A stretch of DNA of 16,900 nt from an uncultured Oscillospiraceae bacterium (GTDB taxonomy: Bacteria; Bacillota; Clostridia; Oscillospirales; Oscillospiraceae): assembly GCA_900762005.1 (NCBI GenBank), contig CAAFEV010000336.1, positions 1 through 16,900 of the forward strand, read 5' to 3'. Both the position numbers and the translations under genes were made by a program. Below, one piece after another: positions 7,636 through 14,699 of this stretch. Under the pieces are notes generated by a model, which made no database searches, was not told where the DNA came from, and saw only the letters and a program-made list of their open reading frames with translations. Each line of letters begins with the position of its first letter. The stretch's first letter is position 1.

Positions 7636-8955
7636 TCAGGGGGCAGCGGTTGTTTCCGGCGCGGCAGTCTCTTCCTGTGCGGTTGTTGCTTCCGGCACAG
7701 TCGTTGCTTCCGGCGCGACCGTCGGTTCGGGGTTGTTCTGCGCTTCTACCGAGGCGGAGAGAAGATCGAAAATCTTGACCTGCGAATAATCATATGACAC
7801 CTTGTACGTCTCACAAAGCGCATCGATTTTTTCCGTCAGCAAATCGCTTGCCGCCTTGTCGTACCATGCGCGACCCTCGCCCTGCCCGATATAATACATG
7901 ATATGATAGCCGTACTCCGTTTTTACAATGCTCGTGTCGCCTTCCTTGCGTGCTTCGTCAAAGCTCCATGCGCTGAATTCCTTCACCATATCCGCCGGTC
8001 CGAAGTTCTCGTACATTCCGCCGTTCTCTACCGAGGCGGTGTCGTCGGAGTGCTCCTTCGCCAGAGCGATAAAGCTCTCCTCGGTGGGATCCTCCTGCCA
8101 GTCGGCGTAAATGTCGTTCGCAATGCTCTCCGCCGTTTCCCACTGCTGCTGTGTCCACTCACCCGTGGTCTCATCCTTCTCACCCTCGGGCTGGATCAGA
8201 ATATGACGCACCGTCGCGTTGTTACGCTTGACATATCCGTCGGTCTGATAGGTCTCGGCGTTTTCGTCATAATATGTGCTGACCTCATCTTCGGTGATTG
8301 CTTTCTGCATCTGCGCGGCGTAGTCGTAGGCGGCATAGGTCTGGCGCAAATAGGTCTGATACGTCTCGACATCCACGCCGTCACCGAAGGTCTTGCTTAA
8401 ATAATCGTCGGCATCGGTAAAGCCGTCGGCGGTATACTCCTTGGCAAAATCGCCGTTCGGGTCGGTAATGTCCGCAAGCAGTTTTTCATCCTCTTCACTG
8501 AGCACATAGCCGTGGGTGTATGCCTCCTGCGAAAGAGCATAGTCCTGAGAAAAACGGTCGAGCGCATACTTCACAAACGACTGCTCCCACGACAAATCCT
8601 TTTCCATGGAGGCTTGGTCGGCAAGCGGCTTGTTATAGTCCAGACCGAAATAGGAGGCATATGCACCGTAGGAATTCATGAAGTTATAGAATTCCACCCA
8701 GTAGTAAATTTGCAGAACGGAATTGGTCAGCACCGGATTGCCGAGCGCGTCAATGGCGATAACCGCCGTCATGTTGGCATCAGTCGGGGTTGCCTCCTTG
8801 ACCTCATAGCGGAACGCCGAGAGCTCGTTCTTGCCGTAGGCTGCCGGCACCGTGGTCGCGGCTGGCGTTGTCGCATTGCCGCCGTTGCTTGTCTTACACG
8901 CACTGAGCAAAAGCAAAATTGCTATCAGCAGTGCGAAAGCTTTCATTTTTTTCAT
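7636..8955 (-). CDS. Lipoprotein peptidyl-prolyl isomerase, parvulin (PrsA/SurA-like)
   Basis: This 439-residue membrane-anchored foldase is predicted to act outside the membrane on secreted proteins. The start at 8955 follows an AAAGGA site and gives a lipoprotein signal: KK, a hydrophobic stretch at 6-17, and the lipobox LSAC with Cys20 as the lipidation site. Upstream in-frame codons (to 9015) would overlap the promoter. A helical N-terminal region is followed by a parvulin domain at about 245-357, with VRHILI, the LAKEHSDD segment, NGG-Y-F and YGYHIMYY. The last 35 or so residues are a Pro/Thr/Ala/Glu-rich tail with repeated APEATT-like units, perhaps a flexible linker. It resembles PrsA by architecture but is longer, so no symbol is given. 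Confidence 0.9.
   Translation of the reverse strand: MKKMKAFALLIAILLLLSACKTSNGGNATTPAATTVPAAYGKNELSAFRYEVKEATPTDANMTAVIAIDALGNPVLTNSVLQIYYWVEFYNFMNSYGAYASYFGLDYNKPLADQASMEKDLSWEQSFVKYALDRFSQDYALSQEAYTHGYVLSEEDEKLLADITDPNGDFAKEYTADGFTDADDYLSKTFGDGVDVETYQTYLRQTYAAYDYAAQMQKAITEDEVSTYYDENAETYQTDGYVKRNNATVRHILIQPEGEKDETTGEWTQQQWETAESIANDIYADWQEDPTEESFIALAKEHSDDTASVENGGMYENFGPADMVKEFSAWSFDEARKEGDTSIVKTEYGYHIMYYIGQGEGRAWYDKAASDLLTEKIDALCETYKVSYDYSQVKIFDLLSASVEAQNNPEPTVAPEATTVPEATTAQEETAAPETTAAP
7685..7720 (-). repeat. 18-bp tandem repeat encoding the PEATTV tail
   Basis: Two 18-bp units at 7685-7702 and 7703-7720 share GTTGCTTCCGGC and encode repeated PEATTV-like hexapeptides near the C-terminus of the parvulin lipoprotein. 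A more diverged related unit lies just before them, around 7647-7667. The arrangement looks like slippage expansion in an unstructured tail. Confidence 0.6.
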
Positions 8956-8986
8956 TGTTTTTTTCCTTTCGGCTCGTTGTTTGATT

Positions 8987-9015
8987 ATCATACCACAGTT
9001 TGCGCCGCTTTTCAA
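8987..9015 (-). promoter_or_regulatory. Sigma-A-type promoter for the parvulin lipoprotein
   Basis: On the minus strand, the -35 TTGAAA (9015-9010) and the -10 TATGAT (8992-8987) have a 17-bp spacer, with TGG directly before the -10 (an extended -10). The start would be near 8980, about 25 nt before the ATG. This promoter supports 8955 as the true translation start. Confidence 0.75.
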
Positions 9016-9053
9016 TGAATAATTTGCAGTTCAGAGTAATCCGTTTTTATCCG

Positions 9054-9539
9054 TCAGCTCTGCGGTTTACCGCGCCACGACTTGTCCGCCGGACGCTCGC
9101 GCAGGGCTTGGAAAAACGTTTGCAGCAGTGCCCGCGACGCTTCCGCAAGCACGCCTGCCGTCACCGCCGGACGATGATTGTAGGGCAGCGCGAAAAGATC
9201 GGTCAGCGTGCCGCAGGAGCCGGCCTTTTCATCCGCCGCGCCGTATACCACACGCGGTATGCGTGCATTGATGATGGCACCGGCGCACATCGGGCACGGT
9301 TCTAAGGTAACGTACAGCGTGCACCGCCAGAGCCGCCAGCCGCCTAAGGTACGGCACGCCTCGCCGATTGCCTCAAGCTCAGCGTGGGAGAGCGCATTTT
9401 TCGACGTTTCGCGCCGATTTCTGCCCGTGCCGACTACGCGCTCGCCGTCGGTAATGATACAGCCAACCGGAACCTCGCCCTCAGCGGCGGCTTCCTCCGC
9501 AAGTGCTATGGCTTTTTGCATGGCTTCCTCGTCCGTCAT
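9054..9539 (-). CDS. tadA: tRNA adenosine(34) deaminase
   Basis: This 161-residue zinc deaminase converts A34 to inosine in the anticodon of tRNA-Arg(ACG), an essential decoding step. The zinc and catalytic motifs are HAE at 52-54 (His ligand and Glu proton shuttle) and PCPMC at 81-85 (two Cys ligands). The TadA-type GCIIT strand (27-31), NAR-P-VVYGA and the later GSCGTLTDLF segment support TadA over cytidine deaminase. The ATG at 9539 is preceded by GGAAGGGGG. It has its own promoter. The downstream parvulin gene also has its own promoter, so the two need not be co-transcribed. Confidence 0.97.
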   Translation of the reverse strand: MTDEEAMQKAIALAEEAAAEGEVPVGCIITDGERVVGTGRNRRETSKNALSHAELEAIGEACRTLGGWRLWRCTLYVTLEPCPMCAGAIINARIPRVVYGAADEKAGSCGTLTDLFALPYNHRPAVTAGVLAEASRALLQTFFQALRERPADKSWRGKPQS

Positions 9540-9563
9540 ACGGCAGACCCCCTTCCGATTGGT

Positions 9564-9592
9564 ATCATACTTGATTTTTCCCGCAGCGTCAA
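9564..9592 (-). promoter_or_regulatory. Sigma-A-type promoter for tadA
   Basis: On the minus strand, the -35 TTGACG (9592-9587) and the -10 TATGAT (9569-9564) are separated by 17 bp. The predicted start is near 9557, about 18 nt before the tadA ATG. Confidence 0.75.
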
Positions 9593-9605
9593 CGCATAAA
9601 ACCGT

Positions 9606-9631
9606 CTCCGCGTGAAAAACTAACCGCGGAG
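9606..9631 (+). promoter_or_regulatory. Hairpin masking the ribosome binding site of the 47-codon ORF
   Basis: CTCCGCG (9606-9612) is perfectly complementary to CGCGGAG (9625-9631), with a 12-nt AT-rich loop. The 3' arm contains most of the GGAGGG ribosome binding site (9628-9633) used by the ORF at 9641. The pairing could therefore hold translation off. A weak plus-strand promoter (TTGATT 9571-9576, 18 bp, CATAAA 9595-9600) lies just upstream and overlaps the tadA promoter. Confidence 0.4.
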
Positions 9632-9640
9632 GGATGTCAA

Positions 9641-9784
9641 ATGGCCGAGCATCCGCAAAAGCAACCCGAACGGCACAGCGAGCTGCATGACCCGAAGCTG
9701 CCGGTAATTCACGGTGGTGCCACGGGAAACCGCGCCGAACAGCTACGCCGGCCTTCGCCGATTCCGGAGCAGCAGATTCCCTGA
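9641..9784 (+). CDS. Small hypothetical protein, 47 residues
   Basis: ATG at 9641 follows a GGAGGG ribosome binding site by about 7 nt. The frame runs to TGA at 9782-9784, and a 15-bp hairpin follows immediately. The protein starts MAEHPQKQPERHSELHD and ends IPEQQIP. It is hydrophilic, rich in Pro, Gln, Glu and His, and has no membrane segment, signal peptide or Cys pair. I do not recognise a family. It is flanked by divergent tadA and a convergent transporter, so context gives no role. Good start and stop signals and GC-rich codon use like its neighbours argue for a real gene, but the short length leaves doubt. Confidence 0.55.
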   Translation: MAEHPQKQPERHSELHDPKLPVIHGGATGNRAEQLRRPSPIPEQQIP

Positions 9785-9818
9785 ATAAGGCGCGTTCCGC
9801 AACCGGAACGCGCCTTAT
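9785..9818. terminator. Hairpin terminator between convergent genes
   Basis: A perfect 15-bp inverted repeat (9785-9799 and 9804-9818, ATAAGGCGCGTTCCG and complement) has a CAAC loop. It starts at the base after the 47-codon ORF stop and lies 4 bp from the transporter stop on the other strand. The U-tracts are short on both sides (GGTTTA on plus, and TTAT within the stem on minus), so efficiency is uncertain. Confidence 0.75.
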
Positions 9819-9821
9819 GGT

Positions 9822-11570
9822 TTATCCGATGTGGTATTTCTCCGCATAGCGGTTGTAGTCCACAGCAAAGTCGTGGCTGCCGCTCTGCTTGACGGCATTG
9901 AGGTACTGGTGCGTGCCGAAGCTACCGACACTGGTTTCAATCAGCGCAACGGCAACGTTGGAGCAGTGGTCGGAAACACGCTCGTAGTTCGTCAGCAAAT
10001 CCGACCATACAAAGCCGGTCTGAATCGTGCATTTGCCCGCTTGCAGCCGCTCGATATGCGCGCTCTTCGCCGCCGCAATCAGCACATCAATGACCTGCTC
10101 GAGCGGCTCGACATGCTGCGCCGTTTCCACACTGTCCTCGGTAAAGGCGGCAATCGTCAAATCCAAAATCTCGTGAAGCGCATCGGTCAGACGATCCAGG
10201 TCCTGCTTCGCTTCATCGGTAAAGAGAATTTTTTTATCCCGGATTTCCTTCGCACCGTGCAGCAAATTCACGGCATGGTCACCCAATCGCTCAAAATCGC
10301 CGATGCTGTGCAGCAGCTTGGATATCTGCCGCGAATCGCGGTCGGAGAGTGAACGCGCAGAGAGCTTGACCAAAAACGTGCCGAGCTTGTCCTCGTACAT
10401 ATCCAGCTCGTCCTCATTCTTCAGTATCTTATCCGCCAGCTTGTCCGAATAGCCGTCAAAGAGCCGCAGCGCAGCCAAAACGGTATCGCGTGCGAGAATC
10501 GCCATTTTACGCGTTGTGGCATTCGCCTCGTTGACAGCGACGGAGGGCGTGGAAATCAGACGTTCGTCGAGCAGGACAAATTCCTGCGCCTGCTTGCCCG
10601 GACGGACAATATAGTTTGCAATCGCAACAAGCTGCTTGTGGAAGGGCGCGAGAATGACGGTGTTGACCACGTTGAAAATAGTATGCACCAGCGCAACGCC
10701 GACCAATGAAATCGGTGAGGACAGGAAGGAGAAGCCGAAAATCGCAGCCGCCCCGTAAAACAGGGAGAGACAGACAACGGTGCCGATGATTTTTATCGTA
10801 ATATGGACAACGGAAACCTTTTTCGCCTCTTTGTTGACGCCGATTGCCGAGATTAACGCCGTGGCGCAGGTGCCGATGTTCGCGCCGAGCACCAACGGTA
10901 TGGCAACCTCATAGGATATCTGCCCGGTCATTGCCAGAGTCTGCACAATACTGATGGTTGCAGCAGAGCTTTGGATGATGCCGGTGAACAGCGTGGAAAC
11001 CAGAACGCCGACAATCGGGTTTTCAAACGCCGTGAGAATCGAGGAAAACTGCTCGGAGTCCTTTAAATCCGCCACAGAGTGACCCATGAGCGTCATGCCG
11101 TACATCAGAACCGCAAAGCCCACCATGACCTTGCCGATGTCCTGCCGCCGCGTTTTTTTTGACATCATTATCAGACCGATGCCGATAATCGCAACAATCG
11201 GCGAGAAATTTTCCGGCTTGAGCAGGGCGGTGACGCCGTCGCTCTTTACCCCGGTCAGGGTCAGAATCCAGTTCGTGACGGTCGTGCCGACATTCGAGCC
11301 CATAATGAAATTAATCGTCTGGTCGAAGCGCATAATGCCGGAGTTTACCAGTCCGACCAGCATGACCGTCATCGCAGACGATGACTGGATGGCTATCGTA
11401 ATGCCTGCGCCAAGTCCCATGGAGGACCACGGGCTTGCGGTTACGCGCCGTAAAGAGCCTTCCAGCGAACCGCCCGCCACCTTGCCGAGTCCGCCGGACA
11501 TGACATTCATACCGTAAAGAAAAAACGCAAGCCCACCGATGAGTTCCAGAATATGTAATATCACATTCAC
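9822..11570 (-). CDS. Na/Pi cotransporter family protein with PhoU-like domain (copy 1)
   Basis: This predicted sodium-dependent phosphate (or related anion) transporter of the NptA/YjbB type lies in the cytoplasmic membrane. The frame is open to 11912, but that part crosses the upstream terminator and promoter. The best start is GTG at 11570, 10 nt after GGAG, giving 582 residues that align with copy 2 from its N-terminus. The membrane domain carries the duplicated family signature, QSSSAMTVMLVGLVNSG from residue 62 and the second QSSAATISIVQTLAMTG, plus GSNVGTT and GANIGTC. The final 240 or so residues are a cytosolic PhoU-like helical domain (LLHSIGDFERLGDHAVNL; YERVSDHCSNVAVALIE). It ends ...EKYHIG, as copy 2 ends ...EQYGIF. 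Confidence 0.92.
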   Translation of the reverse strand: MNVILHILELIGGLAFFLYGMNVMSGGLGKVAGGSLEGSLRRVTASPWSSMGLGAGITIAIQSSSAMTVMLVGLVNSGIMRFDQTINFIMGSNVGTTVTNWILTLTGVKSDGVTALLKPENFSPIVAIIGIGLIMMSKKTRRQDIGKVMVGFAVLMYGMTLMGHSVADLKDSEQFSSILTAFENPIVGVLVSTLFTGIIQSSAATISIVQTLAMTGQISYEVAIPLVLGANIGTCATALISAIGVNKEAKKVSVVHITIKIIGTVVCLSLFYGAAAIFGFSFLSSPISLVGVALVHTIFNVVNTVILAPFHKQLVAIANYIVRPGKQAQEFVLLDERLISTPSVAVNEANATTRKMAILARDTVLAALRLFDGYSDKLADKILKNEDELDMYEDKLGTFLVKLSARSLSDRDSRQISKLLHSIGDFERLGDHAVNLLHGAKEIRDKKILFTDEAKQDLDRLTDALHEILDLTIAAFTEDSVETAQHVEPLEQVIDVLIAAAKSAHIERLQAGKCTIQTGFVWSDLLTNYERVSDHCSNVAVALIETSVGSFGTHQYLNAVKQSGSHDFAVDYNRYAEKYHIG

Positions 11571-11622
11571 GTTAGGTAATCTCCGTTTCCACCTGTTCGG
11601 AGCCGTATACTGCTCCTTATAT

Positions 11623-11651
11623 ACTGTAGCGAAAGAAACGCGGAATGTCAA
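11623..11651 (-). promoter_or_regulatory. Sigma-A-type promoter for transporter copy 1
   Basis: On the minus strand, a consensus -35 TTGACA (11651-11646) lies 17 bp from TACAGT (11628-11623). It sits 12 bp after the terminator of copy 2, showing that copy 1 is a separate transcription unit. The leader to the GTG start is about 45 nt. Confidence 0.7.
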
Positions 11652-11663
11652 GCAAAATGCAGG

Positions 11664-11705
11664 AAAAAAGTCGAGGGACGTCGGTTCGATGACCGACGTC
11701 CCTCG
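11664..11705 (-). terminator. Rho-independent terminator after transporter copy 2
   Basis: A perfect 14-bp stem (11672-11685 and 11692-11705, CGAGGGACGTCGGT and complement) has a 6-nt loop. On the minus strand it is followed by ACTTTTTTCC (the A-run at 11664-11669 on plus). Confidence 0.93.
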
Positions 11706-11721
11706 GATTAGACGCTGTTGC

Positions 11722-13476
11722 TCAGAAAATACCGTATTGCTCGGCGTATTGGCTGAAATACTCGGAGAAATGGCTGCTGCCGCTCTGCTTGACCTCGTTG
11801 AGATAGCGGTGCGAATCAAAGCTGCCGCTTGCGCCCTCAATGACCGATACCGCGATGTTGGAGCAGTGGTCGGAGATGCGCTCGTAATTCGCCAGCAAAT
11901 CCGCATGGACAAAGCCCGTCTGAATCGTACATTTGCCCTGCATCACACGCTCGATATGCCCGTTCTTCGCCTTGGCAATCAGCGCGTCAATGACCTGCTC
12001 CAACGGCTCAACCCGCTGCGCCACGGCGACGTCATCCTCGGAAAAGCAGGTGACGGTCAGGCTGATAATTTTTTGCAGCGCGTCGCGCAGATTGCACAGC
12101 TCTGCCTGCGCCTGCTCGGAAAAGACAATCTTTTTATCGTGAATTTCCGTCGCAGCCGTAACCAGATGCAGCGCATGGTCGCCCAGACGCTCGAAATCGC
12201 CGATGCTGTGCAACAGCTTTGAGGCGCGCCGCGAGTCATTTGCACTCATGGAACGCTCGGCAAGCCTGGCAAGGAAGCTGCCCAGCTTGTCCTCGTAGCC
12301 GTCTAGCTCCGTTTCGTTCTTTTCAACCTCCTCGGCGGCTTTGTCGGAATAGGTCTCTGCCAAATCCATCGCGGCATTGACGGTCTGCTGCGCCAAAAGT
12401 GCCATTTTTCTCGTCATTGCCTCCGCCTCGTTGACCGCTACACCGGGACTGACAAGCAGACGCTCGTCCAAAAACGCGCTGCCGCGCTCCTTCTTCGTGG
12501 GGCGGACAATGGCGTTGGCGAGCTTTTCAAGCTGCTTGGTGAACGGGCAGAGCATCGCCGTCGTCACTACATTAAAAATGGTATGGCAGAGGGCAATGCC
12601 CGCAGGACCGATGGGCTTGTCCGTAAAGGAGAAGCCGACAACCGCGTTCGCGCCGAAGAATAATATCAGGCAGACAATCGTGCCGATGAGGTTGAAGCAG
12701 ATATGTACCACGGAGACCTTCCGCGCATTCTTACTCACACCGATGGCGGAAATTAACGCGGTCACGCAGGTGCCGATGTTCTGACCCATGATAATCGGAA
12801 TGGCAACACCGTAGCTGATGGTGCCCGTCATGGCAAGCGTTTGCAGCATACCCACGGAGGCGGCAGAGCTTTGAATGATGCCGGTAAAAACCGCGCCGAC
12901 CAGCACGCCGAGCAGCGGATTTTCAAATGCCGTGAGAACTGAGGTGAATGCGGGAGACTTGTCCAGCCCCTCGACGGAATTGCCCATGAGCGTCATGCCG
13001 TACATCAGGACAGAAAAGCCGATGAGAATTTTGCCGATATCCTTGCGACGCTGCTTCTTGGACATTAAAATCAGCACAATGCCAATCAGCGCAATCACCG
13101 GCGAGAAATTCTCCGGCTTGAGCAGCGCAATCCAACCGCTGCCGTCCACTCCCGACAGGGAGAAAATCCAGGGGGTCAGCGTCGTGCCGATGTTGGAGCC
13201 CATAATGACCCCGATGGTCTGCCCGAGCTGCATTATCCCCGAATTGACCAGTCCGACCAGCATCACCGTCATCGCAGACGACGACTGGATTGCAATGGTA
13301 ATACCCGCGCCAAGTCCCATCGCCTTGAACCGGTTGGAGGTCATGCGCTTCAGACTGCGCTCCAAAGAGCCGCCGGCGAGCTTGGTCAGGCCGCTTGACA
13401 TGACATTCATGCCATAGAGGAAAAACGCCAGTCCGCCGCACAGCATAAACACCTTCAGAAGGACTTTTACACTCAT
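11722..13476 (-). CDS. Na/Pi cotransporter family protein with PhoU-like domain (copy 2)
   Basis: This 584-residue close paralogue of copy 1 matches it over the whole length. GGLAFFLYGMNVMS is at 14-27. The two signature repeats are QSSSAMTVMLVGLVNSG from 64 and QSSAASVGMLQTLAMTG from 202, with GSNIGTT near 93-99 and GQNIGTC near 231-237. Membrane helices fill about residues 10-315. A PhoU-like helical domain follows from about 350 (RKMALLAQQTV; LLHSIGDFERLGDHALHL; YERISDHCSNIAVSVIE). The expected role is sodium-coupled phosphate movement; substrate specificity cannot be read. ATG at 13476 follows GGAGAA. It has its own promoter but no terminator was seen between it and copy 3, so read-through is possible. 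Confidence 0.94.
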   Translation of the reverse strand: MSVKVLLKVFMLCGGLAFFLYGMNVMSSGLTKLAGGSLERSLKRMTSNRFKAMGLGAGITIAIQSSSAMTVMLVGLVNSGIMQLGQTIGVIMGSNIGTTLTPWIFSLSGVDGSGWIALLKPENFSPVIALIGIVLILMSKKQRRKDIGKILIGFSVLMYGMTLMGNSVEGLDKSPAFTSVLTAFENPLLGVLVGAVFTGIIQSSAASVGMLQTLAMTGTISYGVAIPIIMGQNIGTCVTALISAIGVSKNARKVSVVHICFNLIGTIVCLILFFGANAVVGFSFTDKPIGPAGIALCHTIFNVVTTAMLCPFTKQLEKLANAIVRPTKKERGSAFLDERLLVSPGVAVNEAEAMTRKMALLAQQTVNAAMDLAETYSDKAAEEVEKNETELDGYEDKLGSFLARLAERSMSANDSRRASKLLHSIGDFERLGDHALHLVTAATEIHDKKIVFSEQAQAELCNLRDALQKIISLTVTCFSEDDVAVAQRVEPLEQVIDALIAKAKNGHIERVMQGKCTIQTGFVHADLLANYERISDHCSNIAVSVIEGASGSFDSHRYLNEVKQSGSSHFSEYFSQYAEQYGIF

Positions 13477-13531
13477 TGTGTTTGTTCTCCGTTCTTTAAA
13501 TCTATAGAGTAAGCCATATCCGTCCTTTTAT

Positions 13532-13561
13532 ACTATACCGAAAGTCAGGGCTGCAAGTCAA
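13532..13561 (-). promoter_or_regulatory. Sigma-A-type promoter for transporter copy 2
   Basis: On the minus strand, the -35 TTGACT (13561-13556) and the -10 TATAGT (13537-13532) are 18 bp apart. The -35 lies within the last codons of copy 3, so the promoter overlaps the upstream gene's 3' end. Confidence 0.65.
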
Positions 13562-14561
13562 GGTGTTTTGCCCCGTCGGGTTTGTAAAATTTCGGATACA
13601 AAGACCGCCTACTCCGGCGCGGTAAAAACGGAAAAAACACCAGCGCCGTCACCGCGTTGGAAAGCGTGTTGCACAGTGCCACGCCCGCCGGCGTTACGGC
13701 GGTAAGCAAAAACGGTTCCGGTAACAGCGCATTGATGCCGTAGGCAAGCGGCAGGCACACCGCCGCCCCGACCACGTTGAACAGCAAATGCAGCATTGCC
13801 ACGCGCTTTGCGTTTTTTTCGCCACCGAGCGAGGACAGCAGTGCGGTGCCGCAGGTGCCGATGTTTTGCCCCAGCACCAGCGCAAGTGCTGTTCCCCAAG
13901 AAATTCCGCCCGTCAGCGCAAGTCCCTGCAGCACCCCTACCGAGGCAGCCGAGCTTTGAACCAGCGCGGTAAACGCCGTGCCGACGAGCAGTGCCGAGAG
14001 CGGATTTTGCAGCTTTTCCATCGCGGCGGTATAGAGCGGCAGCGTTTCAATTCCCCGCGTACTGCGCGTCATGAGTGTCATTGCGTGCAGCAGCAGAGAA
14101 AGCCCGAACACACAGCCACCGAGGGTACGCGGTTTTTCCTTTTTTCGCAGTAGCAGGCAAACTCCGATTAACGCGGCGGCGAGGGCAAGCTGCTCCGGAT
14201 GCAGCAGTCCGCTCCATGAGCCGCCCTGCTGCGCTCCGCCGAAAGAGAACAGCCACGGCGTGAGCGTCGTGCCGAGGTTGGAGCCGATAATCAATCCGAG
14301 CGTCTGCGCGGGCAGCAGCACCCCGGCATCCGCAAGGCCCACAAGCAGAACCGTCACCGCCGATGACGACTGCACGCACACCGTCAGTCCCGCACCGAGC
14401 GCAATTGCCTTGCCGCGGCTGTCCGTTAGGCGGCGCAGCCGCCGCTCCGGCGCACTGCCGCATAAAAAACGCAGCCGTTCGGAAAGCAAACGCATTCCAT
14501 AGAGAAAAAACGCCAGTCCGCCGCAAAACAGCAGACCCCTCTGCACAAGCTCCGGCCGCAT
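13545..14561 (-). CDS. Na/Pi cotransporter family protein lacking the PhoU-like domain (copy 3)
   Basis: This 338-residue membrane protein is a diverged paralogue of copies 1 and 2. It keeps GGLAFFLYGMRLLS at 14-27, QSSSAVTVLLVGLADAG from 64, GSNLGTTLTPW near 93-103, a second QSSAASVGVLQGLALTG, and GQNIGTCGTALLSS. The sequence ends shortly after the last membrane helix with a basic, Arg-rich tail. The 230-250 residue PhoU-like domain of its neighbours is missing. The stop is a clean TGA, and the promoter of copy 2 begins right there, so this is a domain loss rather than an obvious frameshift. ATG at 14561 is preceded by AGAAGGGGG. No convincing promoter of its own was found. It diverges from queT. 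Confidence 0.9.
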   Translation of the reverse strand: MRPELVQRGLLFCGGLAFFLYGMRLLSERLRFLCGSAPERRLRRLTDSRGKAIALGAGLTVCVQSSSAVTVLLVGLADAGVLLPAQTLGLIIGSNLGTTLTPWLFSFGGAQQGGSWSGLLHPEQLALAAALIGVCLLLRKKEKPRTLGGCVFGLSLLLHAMTLMTRSTRGIETLPLYTAAMEKLQNPLSALLVGTAFTALVQSSAASVGVLQGLALTGGISWGTALALVLGQNIGTCGTALLSSLGGEKNAKRVAMLHLLFNVVGAAVCLPLAYGINALLPEPFLLTAVTPAGVALCNTLSNAVTALVFFPFLPRRSRRSLYPKFYKPDGAKHLDLQP

Positions 14562-14592
14562 CCTCCGCCGCCCCCTTCTGAAAACATAGTTC

Positions 14593-14621
14593 TTGACGAA
14601 TTGTCACTTTTGCTGTAAAAT
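14593..14621 (+). promoter_or_regulatory. Sigma-A-type promoter for the queT operon
   Basis: The -35 TTGACG (14593-14598) and the -10 TAAAAT (14616-14621) are separated by 17 bp, with a predicted start near 14628. The -35 is embedded in a near-palindrome, TGACGAATTGTCA (14594-14606), which might be an operator. Confidence 0.8.
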
Positions 14622-14628
14622 ATAAGAA

Positions 14629-14694
14629 CGCTCGGCTCCGCGCTGAAGCGCGACAGTTCGGAACCATCCTGTCGAAAAACAAAACTATGGAGAG
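14629..14694 (+). ncRNA. Candidate preQ1-type riboswitch in the queT leader
   Basis: The leader folds into a small hairpin, CGCGC 14639-14643 with GCGCG 14648-14652 around TGAA. A second stem follows, CGACAG 14651-14656 with CTGTCG 14669-14674 and a 12-nt loop. The loop's CCAT (14664-14667) is complementary to ATGG (14687-14690) downstream, across an A-rich linker (GAAAAACAAAAC). That is the pseudoknot layout of preQ1 aptamers. The ATGG strand overlaps the queT ribosome binding site GGAGAG (14689-14694). CTCC (14636-14639) could instead pair with the same GGAG. QueT carries queuosine precursors, and preQ1 riboswitches are known in front of queT genes, so the fit is good. Class (I-like or III-like) is undecided. 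Confidence 0.55.
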
Positions 14695-14699
14695 TTATC

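Noticed and set aside
7622..7645. Possible second copy of the palindromic repeat at the end of the parvulin gene
   Set aside because: Only GCTCGTCAGGGGGCA loosely resembles the repeat at 163-210. The two hairpins are not preserved.
11571..11912. Extended N-terminus of transporter copy 1
   Set aside because: The extension crosses a strong terminator, a TTGACA promoter and the end of copy 2. GTG at 11570 matches the paralogue's start.
13545..14682. Frameshifted PhoU domain downstream of transporter copy 3
   Set aside because: The sequence after the stop is only a short intergenic region with the promoter and start of copy 2. There is no room for a broken PhoU domain.
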